Assembly: GCA_030848705.1 (NCBI GenBank)
Contig: CM061245.1
Span: 59,732,006 to 59,796,005 of the forward strand
Direction of reading: 5' to 3'
From: Heracleum sosnowskyi
Lineage: Eukaryota; Streptophyta; Magnoliopsida; Apiales; Apiaceae
Length of the DNA: 64,000 nt
Every line of letters starts with the position of its first letter. Position 1 is the first letter of the stretch. The translations under genes were made by a program, and so were the position numbers. The notes under the pieces were generated by a model. That model made no database searches, was not told the DNA's origin, and worked only from the letters and a program-made list of their open reading frames with translations. Below, in pieces: positions 1-9,066 of the stretch.

Positions 1-2
1 AA

Positions 3-296
3 TCTCACAGGGTAACAGTTTGGGGTGACGATGGTATTAAACTCCGTGAACAAATTGAAAAACAAGAAATTAAGTCAATCATAATTATTATAACTGGTAC
101 AAAGTTGTACAAAACCAAAGGTATATTTTACTTTTTTCCATCGAGATATTAGTGCTCTGTCAGGTGTATGTATACTAATTTTATGCCTATACTTTTATTA
201 TTTGCAGAGACTATATATATTGGTTTACTTTCATCTAGCAAGGCCTGCCTTAATCTTGAAGATGATGTTGTACTTGCAATGAGGAGCAGATATTAA
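3..296 (+). pseudogene. RPA70-like single-strand DNA-binding protein, DBD-B fragment
   Basis: Two exon-like blocks, 3-120 and 208-296, join across a GT-AG intron (121-207). The first reads SHRVTVWGDDGIKLREQ and on to IIITGTKLYKTK, the usual end of an OB-fold of replication protein A subunit 1 (a TVWGD strand followed by an 'ii.TGTK' strand). The second reads IYIGLLSSSKACLNLEDD and ends RSRY followed by TAA at 294-296. RPA70 binds single-stranded DNA in replication and repair; plants carry many RPA70-like copies, some belonging to Helitrons. The gene enters from the left of the window. No donor site is evident after RSRY, so the frame seems to break here, although the C-terminal exons follow about 1.15 kb later on the same strand. 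Family call fairly sure; functionality doubtful. Confidence 0.6.
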
Positions 297-1443
297 TTTA
301 CATATCACTATGTATTTAGATTAATTATTAAATTAGTAGCTTTATACCCGTTGAGAATTTTATTTAATTCTATCTTTTTTTATAAAATGTCATTATAATT
401 AAATTTTAATTTTGTTACTTTTAGTTAATAATATATTTATTATTAATATTTAAGTTTATTGTATTCCATTTATATTGGTGGTTTTAAAATGATATTACTA
501 TTTTCTTTATATTCTTTAAAACATTAACTTTGTTGGTGATTTATTTTTCATTCATTATTATTCTTAATTTAGATTTCATAAATTTTAGTATTACATATTG
601 TTACAAAATTGTGAAATTATTGTTTGACAATTTCTTTTCAAAAATTTAAAATTCTGTTAATAAAAATTAGTTGTGCTTTTTTGAAAAAAATATTAGTAGT
701 GTTTGTAATAGTTTGGTTTAGTATGGGTTTTTTATATCTATTTTAAGTATTATAATTTTACTTTTTAATATATTATTTTATATTTAAATAAATTAAGTTA
801 ATTGATATCTTTAATTTTTTCCTAAAAGTACTATGTGTGCTAAAATTCTTTTATTTACTTTTCATAATGACCAAAATTGATCCATTCTTTTAGTAATACA
901 TATTGATATCATTTTGAAACTTCTGTTTTATAATTTTAATCATCGGATATTAAATTTGCAATATTTGGACTATTTTTATAATTTTCTAAACGTACTAATT
1001 TTTTAATATGTGTTTGTTTACACAATTTTTTAATTTTTTTATGTAATATCACCTACATAAATAAAATCTTAATTTTAAATGTATTAATTATTTAATTGCA
1101 TATTTATTTCAAAATACATGTAAATGTATAAAAATAATGATGTAAAAAAATATTAGATACTATTTAATTAATTATATTCTTATATTTGTAATTAATAAAA
1201 ATTATTATTATTTTCAATTTCTCTACAAAATTTCCTTAATATTTATGACATCTATATTTTAGTTTTATAATAAGACTTATGTGACCATGTGAGTTCATAG
1301 ATCTATATTTCAGCTATGTTTTAGTTTTATAAGGTAGGTGTGACAAAACACCAATTTGTTTAGCTAAATGAAACTGACTATGCCATTTAAGTGCTACGGC
1401 CCAATTATAAATAGGTATATAATTTATATGATAAACAACTTAT
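297..1443. other. AT-rich spacer or very long intron inside the RPA70-like locus
   Basis: About 1.15 kb of very AT-rich DNA without an open frame or recognisable element. It lies between the DBD-B and DBD-C parts of the RPA70-like locus. It may be an intron or an insertion that broke the gene. Confidence 0.5.
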
Positions 1444-2658
1444 AAATAAATTATTGTGTTGGTTGGAAGAAATAGGTTACAAAGGCAATGAACTCAAATG
1501 TCAATCACTCAAAGATGATGAGATCATTCTAATTGAAATGTTAACCATCAAAAGTATGATGGAACTTACTGATAAAGCATATATCAAGGTAATTATCTAA
1601 AATATAATCAAATCTAATGTTCACGAAAATTACTTACTACAAGATCATTTATATTAACTATTTCAATCTTTTTGGTGTTACAGAAGCAAGTTTTTTGTTG
1701 AATTAAAGTTAACTAGATAGAAGATCAAGATTTTTGGTGGTATAACAGCTGCAATACATGTAAATATGAAGTATCTATGCTTGATGGAGCGTTCAAGTGC
1801 ACCAACTGTACAAAATTAATACCAGTTCCACAAAAAAGGTATGTTAATAATAACACTTCATCCATTATTTGTCATATATCCTAAAAAAATATACTTAACA
1901 TATACACTTATTAAGATTATAATTTCTACGAGTTCAATATTAAGTTAATTAAAAAGTGCAAAGTAAATTAACTTCACTTGTTTTTACAACAGGTATAGGT
2001 TGTGTATTATTGCTGAAGATGAGACAGATGCTTGCAATGTTATTCTCCGAGATATGGCAGTGAAAAGAATTGTTGGCGTTACTGCAACAAAATTAAAGGC
2101 AGAAATGGACAAAGATAAACCAGAGTCTAAAGATCTTCCGGACAAAATCAAAAATATTGAGTATACATTGGTCATTGACATACATAAAGATAACATTCTG
2201 AGTGACAATAATATCTACTATGTTGATGACATTTGTGATTTCAAGTCTACAAATGAAGTCTCTAATTCCAACTTCTCAAAAGCTGAACAATACTCTTTGA
2301 GTGTTAACGAGGAAAGTTCTCTTTATACATAAATATATAGTTCATTCTTTCACATGTTATACAGTAATTATATTTATGATTTTATTATTAACCAATTTAG
2401 ACATCTTTAAATGCATTTGAGATTAACACTCTTGGAACTGCAAAATCATCAAGTAAGACTAGGTCGAGATTTGAGGTTGCAAATGAATTTAAAGAGATAC
2501 CACATGAGGGGTTGAATAAGAAAATCAAACAGGAGAAAGAGGTACGGAAAACAATATTATCCATTTTATCAAGTTAATATGTCTCAATGTATATTGCATA
2601 AGTATGAGCTTTAATTAAATTGAAGTGATTATTATTGTGTTAATGTTTGCAGGTTTAA
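1444..2658 (+). CDS. RPA70-like protein, C-terminal DBD-C with zinc ribbon (spliced, partial)
   Basis: Exon-like blocks: about 1444-1590 (ends MMELTDKAYIK at a gt donor), 1717-1838, 1993 to about 2300, 2401-2541, and 2653-2658 (Val-stop). Block 1717-1838 reads FWWYNSCNTCKYEVSML and KCTNCTKL, giving the C-x2-C...C-x2-C zinc ribbon of RPA1 DBD-C. Block 1993 onward continues YRLCIIAEDETDACNVILRD and VKRIVGVTATKL, matching the Rep_fac-A C-terminal OB-fold. The last coding block ends in the basic tail NKKIKQEKE, common in plant RPA1-like proteins. The junctions 1838/1993 and 2541/2653 keep the frame. The donor after the 1993 block is unclear: the frame runs to a TAA at 2330-2332, and no clean gt site restores it to 2401. 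It may be a live paralogue, a pseudogene, or the RPA gene of an autonomous Helitron. Confidence 0.6.
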
Positions 2659-3772
2659 AGAGCTTATATAATTCAGTTTCAAGGGAAGGATGATGTTATC
2701 TTATGTGAATGACATTAAATGTTTTGTGCATATTTTAATAAATATGTTTTAGGAGTTGTTCTTAATTTTTCTGTTGATTAGAACTACTGTTTTAGCGGGT
2801 GAATCTAGCTTTTAATACTTGGACTTTCAATTTAGTAAATTTGGTTAAATTAATGGACTTACTGTTTCATGTGCATTAGTTTAAAATTTTGTTTTGACAA
2901 TTTACACAATCTCTTCATGTATTCTAAACTTGCAAGCATGATACTATTTCAGCCAGAATATACAACTTTGTATAAAAACATTTTTCCATGTGCTAAAAGA
3001 ATACTCCAGGAAATTCAATATCACCCTTCTCCAATAAAAAAGTATTGCCAGATGATCTGCATGGACAAAAAGTACAATAATTAGAATACATACAAAATTA
3101 TGATACAGTACATCTACTAATTAGTATGAACTAATACCATGGTCAAATATCATGTACAATAAAAAGATGCACATATTTGTTATCATTGAATTAGTTAAAG
3201 ATCAAATACAACAAAATAAAGAAAGATATTTATATGTTCATCTTTATTTTTTTCCTTACAATTTTTTAAGTTGATTAAGTAAAGTTAACATACCATTAAA
3301 TTAGTTAAAGATCAAATACAACAAATAAATAAAGATATTTATATGTTGATCCTTACTTTTTTTCTTGACAATTTTTTAAGATAATCAAGTAAATTTAACA
3401 TTTATTTTCAAGTTGATATTCATATTATAAGCTATTTTTATATATACAACTTAAATATTATCAAATTATAATTTTGTGAATATTGTGATATTTTAATTTT
3501 CAATATACACATTTTGGGTAGTTGGACAAAACTTTACAAATTAATATTTTCTTTTGAAAAATGTAAAAATACATACTTAACTTTTTTAAGTGACCTTCCT
3601 CATTGGTATAAGAGTATTTATATTTTTTTATTATAATCTTTGTCGCACAAATCTTCTTCTTCTTCTTATGTAAGATTAAATTTCTAATGAAAAATATTAA
3701 AATAATATTTTTTTGGATTTAGAATTTTAATTTTAAATATATTATTTTTATATCTAATAATTTATATACAAA
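2659..3772. other. AT-rich flank downstream of RPA70-like locus
   Basis: Probable 3' flank. A short tandem duplication is visible: a block around 3188-3290 (TTAGTTAAAGATCAAATACA and following) recurs around 3300-3395 with small changes. No coding region recognised; the 71-codon frame at 2869-3084 lacks any family signature. Confidence 0.4.
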
Positions 3773-5312
3773 TCTATACTATATTATTAAAGCCGAAACA
3801 TTGAAAGTTTTGGTTTTCGGTTAATTTTTGGTTTTCGATACTTTTTCTAATTAATAAATTAATAATATAATCAAAATTCGGGAAAGTTTTATTCTACATT
3901 AATATTTCACTATATTTTACTACATAAAAATCAAATAATATTGAAATCTAATAAAAAAAATGGAAATGTGGGATCTAATTTATTTAAATTTAGGATACAC
4001 TGCTACAAATATACTTCTTTCTTTTTAGGATAGCGAAATTAAACTACTACAAATCAAATCTTTTATGGAATTGTATTATTGTCAAGTTACCAAAATAGTA
4101 ACTAGATGATTGACTTTTATAATTAAAATACTTTTTTTTCTAACAAAATCTACTCCTTTTCCAAAAATATCCTTACAATTATCTTTAAATTAAAACATAT
4201 TACATTTTATATTTTTTATTACTAAAATCTATGTTTTCCAAAAATACGAGGTGCAATCCTTACTTATTTATTTTAAAAGCTATTTTAATACTCTGTTTAA
4301 TAAATAATAAAATAATATAAAAATAGTAACCAACTGATTGCCTTTTATAATTAAAAAAAATCTAACAAAATCTACTCCTTTTCCAAAAATATCACGACAA
4401 TTACCTTTAAATTAAAACATAATATCTTTTATATTTGTTATCACTAAAATCTCTATTTTCCAAAAATATGATGTGCAATCCTTACTTATTTATTTTAAAA
4501 TTTATTTTAATACTTTATTTAATAAATAATAAAATAATATATAAATATTAACTAGGTGATTGCCTTTTATAATTAAAACATTTTTTTTCTAACAAAATCT
4601 ACTTCTTTTCCAAAAATATCACGGACAATTACCTTTAAATTAAAATATATTACCTTTTATATTTGTTATCACTAAAATCTCTCTTTTCCAAAAATATCAA
4701 GTGCAACCCTTACTTATATATTTTAAAACTTATTTTAATACTTTTAATTATTTAAAAAAACTTAAATATTTAAACAAGTGAACATATTTTTTTAACAAAT
4801 ATAATTAATATAATTAAAACACATCTAAAAATATTATAGGTAGTTATTTTTTTTTAATTAAAACATATTAGCTTTCCTATTTGTCCTTATTAAAAAAACT
4901 TACTTATTTTAACATGTCAACGCATTTTTTTAATAAATACAAGTAATATAATTAAAACACTTTTAAAAATATCACGGATAATTATTATTTTTAATTAAAA
5001 CATGTTAGATTTTCTATCTGTCATTATTATTAATATTATTTTATTATAAAATAATATTAATAATACCTCATTTATCTTCATTTTGTATGTATTTTTTAAT
5101 ATTTTTTTACGTTCCAATTAATATTTAAGTTTCTCATTTTATAATTTATCATATTAATTTTTACTTTTAATTTAATATTTTCTGTTCACATTAAATTTTT
5201 TAGTTTATTATTTTTTAATGCTCGTGCAAGATAGGCTAGTTTCATTTATTCAAAAATGATAATATTATAAAAAAATAATCAGCCGTGTGCGAAGCACGAG
5301 CATAAATCCTTG
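3773..5312 (+). mobile_element. Non-autonomous Helitron
   Basis: The left end begins A|TCTATACTATATTATTAAAG, the 5' terminus typical of many plant Helitrons. The right end shows a GC-rich stem (CCGTGTGCGAAGCACGAG at 5283-5300), then CATAAATCCTTG|T, close to the usual hairpin-spacer-CTRR|T ending (CTTG instead of CTAG or CTGG). There is no TIR or target duplication, as expected for A|T insertion. No Rep/helicase is encoded; the interior is AT-rich and holds a roughly 225-bp tandem triplication. A second possible terminus, GGCTAG|T at 5234-5239, lacks a good hairpin. The left end is fairly sure, the right end moderately so. Confidence 0.6.
4095..4745. repeat. Imperfect tandem triplication, about 225-bp unit, inside the Helitron
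   Basis: The segment beginning GTAACTAGATGATTGAC near 4098 recurs near 4326 (GTAACCAACTGATTGCC) and 4547 (TTAACTAGGTGATTGCC). Each is followed by TTTTATAATTAAAA, TCTAACAAAATCTACT, CCTTTTCCAAAAATATC and TTTTAATAC blocks in the same order. Period is 221-228 bp, divergence moderate. The copies carry no open frame. Confidence 0.75.
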
Positions 5313-5360
5313 TTACAATTAATTAGTCTCTATTGGAATGGGGCAGGCCCAAAGATAAAA
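5255..5360 (+). repeat. Direct repeat copy 1 flanking MULE1
   Basis: This 106-bp stretch covers the last ~58 bp of the Helitron plus 48 bp of flank. It recurs at 8848-8940. Copy 2 lacks about 13 bp of the Helitron hairpin; otherwise the copies are nearly identical, ending GGCAGGCCCAAAGATAAAA in both. MULE1 begins at the very next base (5361). It is far longer than a normal MULE target duplication (about 9 bp). Confidence 0.85.
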
Positions 5361-5416
5361 GGGATTTGGTCCACAGCCACGGGTGGCTGTAAAATGACCA
5401 CCCCACCAGCTACCCA

Positions 5417-5514
5417 CCGCAATGAATCATTGCGGGTGTTCTTAACTTTTTTTTAGACAAACTGCCCCTCGACCCCGCAATGTTTCAATGCTCCTCCGCA
5501 ATGAATCATTGCGG
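5417..5514. repeat. Palindrome cluster A (CCGCAATGA-A-TCATTGCGG)
   Basis: Perfect 19-bp palindromes CCGCAATGAATCATTGCGG lie at 5417-5435 and 5496-5514, both followed by GTGT(A/T)(C/T)TTAACTT. Between them lies an imperfect copy (CCCGCAATGTTTCAATGC, about 5475). The repeated flank shows the unit is longer than the palindrome, about 80 bp. Confidence 0.85.
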
Positions 5515-5619
5515 GTGTATTTAACTTCTTTTTATTTCCAGGACTGCCCTTATTGGGCTGGGCTTAACTTGGGCTGGACTGGGCTGCCCTTACAATATTT
5601 TAAAATTATAAAATATTAC

Positions 5620-6245
5620 AAAAATATTAATGTGCGACAAAATTTAAAATATTGAGATGTACCACAAAATTTAAATTATTGAATTAAATTTAATTTTTTA
5701 ATTTCTACAAATGATAAACTACTAATATAAAGTATAAACATTCAAAATATTGATTTGAAAATCAAATTAACATGTGTGTAATCATTTATTATGTTAAAAA
5801 AATAAAAATGAAAAAACTAGAACACAATTATTTGCGAACGAGTAATCATGTGTATGGTTTAACATGTGTTTCACCATAGAATATTTGGAAACATTAGTTA
5901 TATTAAATTTATATTTAATATTAATTTTTATTAAATTTAAAAGCAATTTTGAAAAAATATAAATAATATATATTTATATTAGAACGAGTAATCATATATT
6001 TTTTTCACCGTAGAATTAGAGATGCATGGTAAAATATTTTGAAACATTATTTAGAATTAATTTTATTATTTTAAAAAACAAAATTAAAAATATCAATAAC
6101 TCACAATTATTTTCGAACTAGTAATTATCTATAAGGTTTAACATGTGTTTCAACAGAATTGGACCTAGAAAAATAATTAAATGTAATATATGTAATAAAA
6201 ACCATCTCTAATAATGTATAAAACATATTTATGATTTTTATGCAT
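5620..6245. other. AT-rich interior of MULE1 left arm
   Basis: No reading frame. Weak internal repeats are visible: GAACGAGTAATCATGTGTATGG and GTTTAACATGTGTTTCACC-type phrases recur near 5835, 5980 and 6115. Confidence 0.45.
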
Positions 6246-6304
6246 TTATTTTAATTTTTGAGAATATATTAAGGGTTTAAAATAAAAAAATAAAAAATAC
6301 CCCC

Positions 6305-6539
6305 AGCAATGAAACATTGCGGGGGGACTAAACTCAAACCAGCTTTTAAAGCTGGACAGTTGGCAGGTGGCTGCATTAAATGCACCACCCCACGCAATGA
6401 AACATTGCTGGGCTACCAACCCCCGCAATGAAACATTACGGTGGATAGTTGGTTGCATTTAATGCACCCCCCCCCCCCCCCCCCCCCCCCGGCAATGTCT
6501 CATTGCGGTTGCTCACACCCCCGCAATGTTTCCTTGCGG
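6305..6539. repeat. Palindrome cluster B (GCAATGAAACATTGC family)
   Basis: Five palindromic motifs in 235 bp: GCAATGAAACATTGC at 6306-6320 and 6394-6408, CCGCAATGAAACATTACGG at 6423-6441, GCAATGTCTCATTGC at 6492-6506, and CCGCAATGTTTCCTTGCGG at 6521-6539. The loop varies (AAA, TCT, TTT) while the arms stay paired, apart from one mismatch in the third and fifth. The cluster ends about 130 bp before the transposase reading frame. Confidence 0.85.
6467..6490 (+). repeat. 24-nt poly-C tract
   Basis: An uninterrupted run of 24 C between two palindromes of cluster B. Such runs are rare in AT-rich plant DNA and could form i-motif or, on the other strand, G-quadruplex structures. Its exact length is liable to sequencing error. 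Confidence 0.9.
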
Positions 6540-6669
6540 GGTAGGCTGCCACCTTAAACCCCGCAGCCCCTTCCCCTTTCCCTTTTTTTTCAAACAAACC
6601 CTATTTTGTTTTGGAGCTCCATTTTCAAATTTTTTGAAGATCTTTCAACTCAAGGTTAGTATTCTTATT

Positions 6670-8439
6670 AGTATAGCTTCATATTTATTTGGTGATTCTA
6701 GTTCATCTAGTGAGCATAAGGGTTACGATTATTATACACCTCCCGTTACCAAAAAACATGCTTTTCGTAAATTATTTGTTGATGATGAAATTATAGATGT
6801 TGATAGTTATGATAGTAAGGGAAAAACAAATGAAACTATTGATGGAGATGATAATGTTGGTGGAAATGATTGTGATTATAGTGAAGAAGATGAGGAAAAT
6901 GATGAGGAAAATAATAGGGATAATACAAATGATTGTGATTTTACATTTTCGAATATCAATGATGTTGTGCCTTGTGTTGGTATGAGTTTTGATACGTTAG
7001 ATGAGGCGGAAAAGTTTTATAGGGATTATGGTCGAAATGTCGGATTCGATGTAATTATTCGAAATACTCATAAACATTCACGTAGTCATGATCCATCATC
7101 TCGTATGTTTATTTGTAAGAAAGGTGGAAGACTAGCACCGATATCTCATTGTAAAGGAAAACGAATTAGAGATTCAATTCCAAGAACGGGTTGTTGTGCA
7201 AGAATGTGTGTTGCTCATCAAGTGAAAATTAACAAATGGAAAATAACTTCGATCAAGTTGGTGCACGATCATGCTATGGTGACACCGGATAAGACATAAT
7301 TTTTTAGACGGCCACAAAATATAGATCCCATCACCCGAGCATTGATTGAGTTGTTTAACAAATCGGGGATCGAGATGGCAAAAATTATGAGATTACTTAG
7401 TGAGACAAGTGGGGGTGTTCAAAATTTAGGGTTTTCTAATCAAGACATACGCAATGTCATACGTGATATTCGGCTTCGAGTGTTTGATGATGGTGATGCG
7501 GAGTGTGGTTTGCTCTTGTTACGACAATTACAACAAGAGAGCATTAATGGTGAATTTTTCTACCGTGTGGATGTGGATGACGAGAATCGTGTTAGGGGTT
7601 TGGTGTGGGTTGATCCTCGGTCTATGAACGCTTACAAAAATTTTGGCGATGTGGTTACATTCGACTCAACTTATCGAACGAACCGCTATTGTATGCCTTT
7701 CATACCTATCACGGGGGTGAACCACCACTTCCAAAATATTTTGTTTGGATTTGCACTTGTGAGGGATGAGAAAGAAGAATCTTATAAATGGGTTTTAGAA
7801 ACATGGTTGGAAGCCGTTGACAACAAAGCGCCAATCACAATTATCACCGATCAAGATGTTGCTTTGGGGAATGCTATTGCCAAGGTTATGCCACAAACAA
7901 AACATACATATTGTACATGGCATATAAGTAGTAAATTTCCGGAAAAATTATCTACTCTATACACCAATTATCCGGAATTCAAATCGGATTTTAATGCATG
8001 TGTGTACAAGTCCTTGACACCAACGGAATTCGAAGGTAGGTGGAAAGATTTAGTTGCGAAATACCAACTTCAAGATCATGTTTGGCTAAATCAAATGTTT
8101 AGTATTAAAGATCAATGGATTGACGCTTATACAAAAGGATATTTTGCCGCCGGTATGACCACTACCTCAAGGAGCGAATCCATGAACTCTTTTTTTGATG
8201 AATATGTAAAAGCATCTACCGGATTGAAAGAATTCATTGAGAACTCACAAAAAGCTTTGGAGGCACAATATCTTAGAGAGGTTAAAGGCGATTACGAGAC
8301 CGAAGAAACATCAATGAGGTTAGTATTGCGCTCATCCTTGGAAATTGAAGCATCCAAGATTTACACGAAAGAGATGTTTAAGCGCTTTCAAAAAGAATAT
8401 GTAAATGTGCGCACCTCTACCAGTTATTATTTTTCATAA
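6670..8439 (+). pseudogene. FAR1-type Mutator-like transposase, inactivated
   Basis: The frame reads ASYLFGDSSSSSEHKGY, an acidic stretch (DCDYSEEDEENDEEN), then a FAR1 DNA-binding domain (GMSFDTLDEAEKFYRDYG, W-x-IT...HDHAMVTP), and after an in-frame TAA at 7297-7299 continues RRPQNIDPITRALIE into the MULE catalytic core. Visible catalytic acids: D in TFDSTY (about 7663) and D in TDQD (about 7849). The segment GYFAAGMTTTSRSESMNSFF is typical of FAR1/FHY3 relatives. Three lesions: the start equivalent to MULE2's ATGGCTTCTTATTT is ATAGCTTCATATTT, so ATG is lost; the TAA at 7297; and an end at SYYFS before the SWIM zinc finger normally following. A function as a domesticated FAR1 factor is therefore unlikely. 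Confidence 0.8.
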
Positions 8440-8847
8440 TTCAATTTTTTCGAATTAAAAAAATAAAAAATAATTTTTGATAATATAATTAATTAATTTA
8501 ATTTTTTACCTTATCACAATAAAAAATTATTAAAATTTTATTTATAATCAATATTTAATCAATATTTTAGTGAATAACTTTTAAATTATTAGCTCTGATT
8601 ATTAATTTTATAATTTTATTTTAATTTTTGATAATATAAATAATTATAAAAAACAAAAAATTAATATAAATTAATTTAATAAAAAATTATTTTTGTACAG
8701 ACCCAATATAAAATTATATCTAAGCCCAATACAATTATATGCAAACCCAATACTATTTACATTAAATCCATAAAACTTGGCCCAGCAAGAAAAGAAGGAC
8801 GTTTTGGTAACTGAGACCTCCCGCAATGTAACACGGGGGTAAGGGGT
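8440..8847. other. AT-rich right arm of MULE1
   Basis: AT-rich, non-coding. It ends with a degenerate half of the palindrome motif (CCGCAATGTAACACGGG, 8821-8837), consistent with the right arm once carrying the same motif as the left. Confidence 0.5.
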
Positions 8848-8940
8848 AATGATAATATTATAAAAAAATAATCAGGCGAGCGTAAATCCTTGTTACAATT
8901 AATTAGCCTGTATTGGAATGGGGCAGGCCCAAAGATAAAA
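8848..8940 (+). repeat. Direct repeat copy 2, forming the FPA proximal promoter
   Basis: Second copy of 5255-5360, with the Helitron hairpin shortened (AATCAGGCGAGCGTAAATCC against AATCAGCCGTGTGCGAAGCA...). It carries GGCCCAAA at 8926-8933 and lies directly against the FPA TATA box. Confidence 0.85.
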
Positions 8941-9066
8941 AGGCCTGGCTATATAGAGAGAGAGAGAGAGCACGGAGGCAGTTTGATTGTGAATCGTGGA
9001 AAAGGGGCAGTTAAGGGATAAAGGAGAAACCCTAAGGAGTAAGTAATAAATCGAAATCAGAGAAGG
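8926..9066 (+). promoter_or_regulatory. FPA: Core promoter and 5' UTR of FPA
   Basis: GGCCCAAA (8926-8933) resembles the GGCCCA/site II-type element of widely expressed plant genes. A TATA-like CTATATAG lies at 8949-8956, followed by a (GA)n tract to about 8970 and a purine-rich leader up to ATG 9067. Expected transcription start is about 8975-8985; this is inferred, not shown. Confidence 0.5.

Larger units (their letters stand above)
5361..8847 (+). mobile_element. MULE1: Mutator-like element with FAR1-type transposase remnant and palindrome arrays
   Basis: About 3.49 kb bounded by the ~100-bp direct repeats. The left end GGGATTTGGTCCACAGCC shares TTGGTCC with the left end of MULE2 (47123) and CCACAGCC with the inverted right end of MULE2 (57620), so it is probably a terminal sequence of the same family. 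A matching inverted right end is not seen; the right boundary ends in ACGGGGGTAAGGGGT. Contents: palindromes at 5417-5514 and 6305-6539, a 24-C tract, a FAR1/MULE transposase pseudogene (6670-8439), and AT-rich flanks. The element lies directly upstream of FPA and separates the proximal promoter from older upstream sequence. Confidence 0.6.

Noticed and set aside
5234..5240. GGCTAG|T as the Helitron 3' end
   Set aside because: No good hairpin directly before it; the CCGTGTGCGAAGCACGAG stem plus CCTTG|T at 5312 fits better, though the final base pattern is imperfect.
5417..6539. Regularly repeated short palindromes as a CRISPR array
   Set aside because: Spacing is irregular, the repeats are self-palindromic within a plant transposon, and there are no cas genes.
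6526..6670. ATG-like start at 6526 for the MULE1 transposase
   Set aside because: The stretch is leader-like (low complexity, within the palindrome cluster); comparison with MULE2 places the true start at the mutated ATA near 6675.
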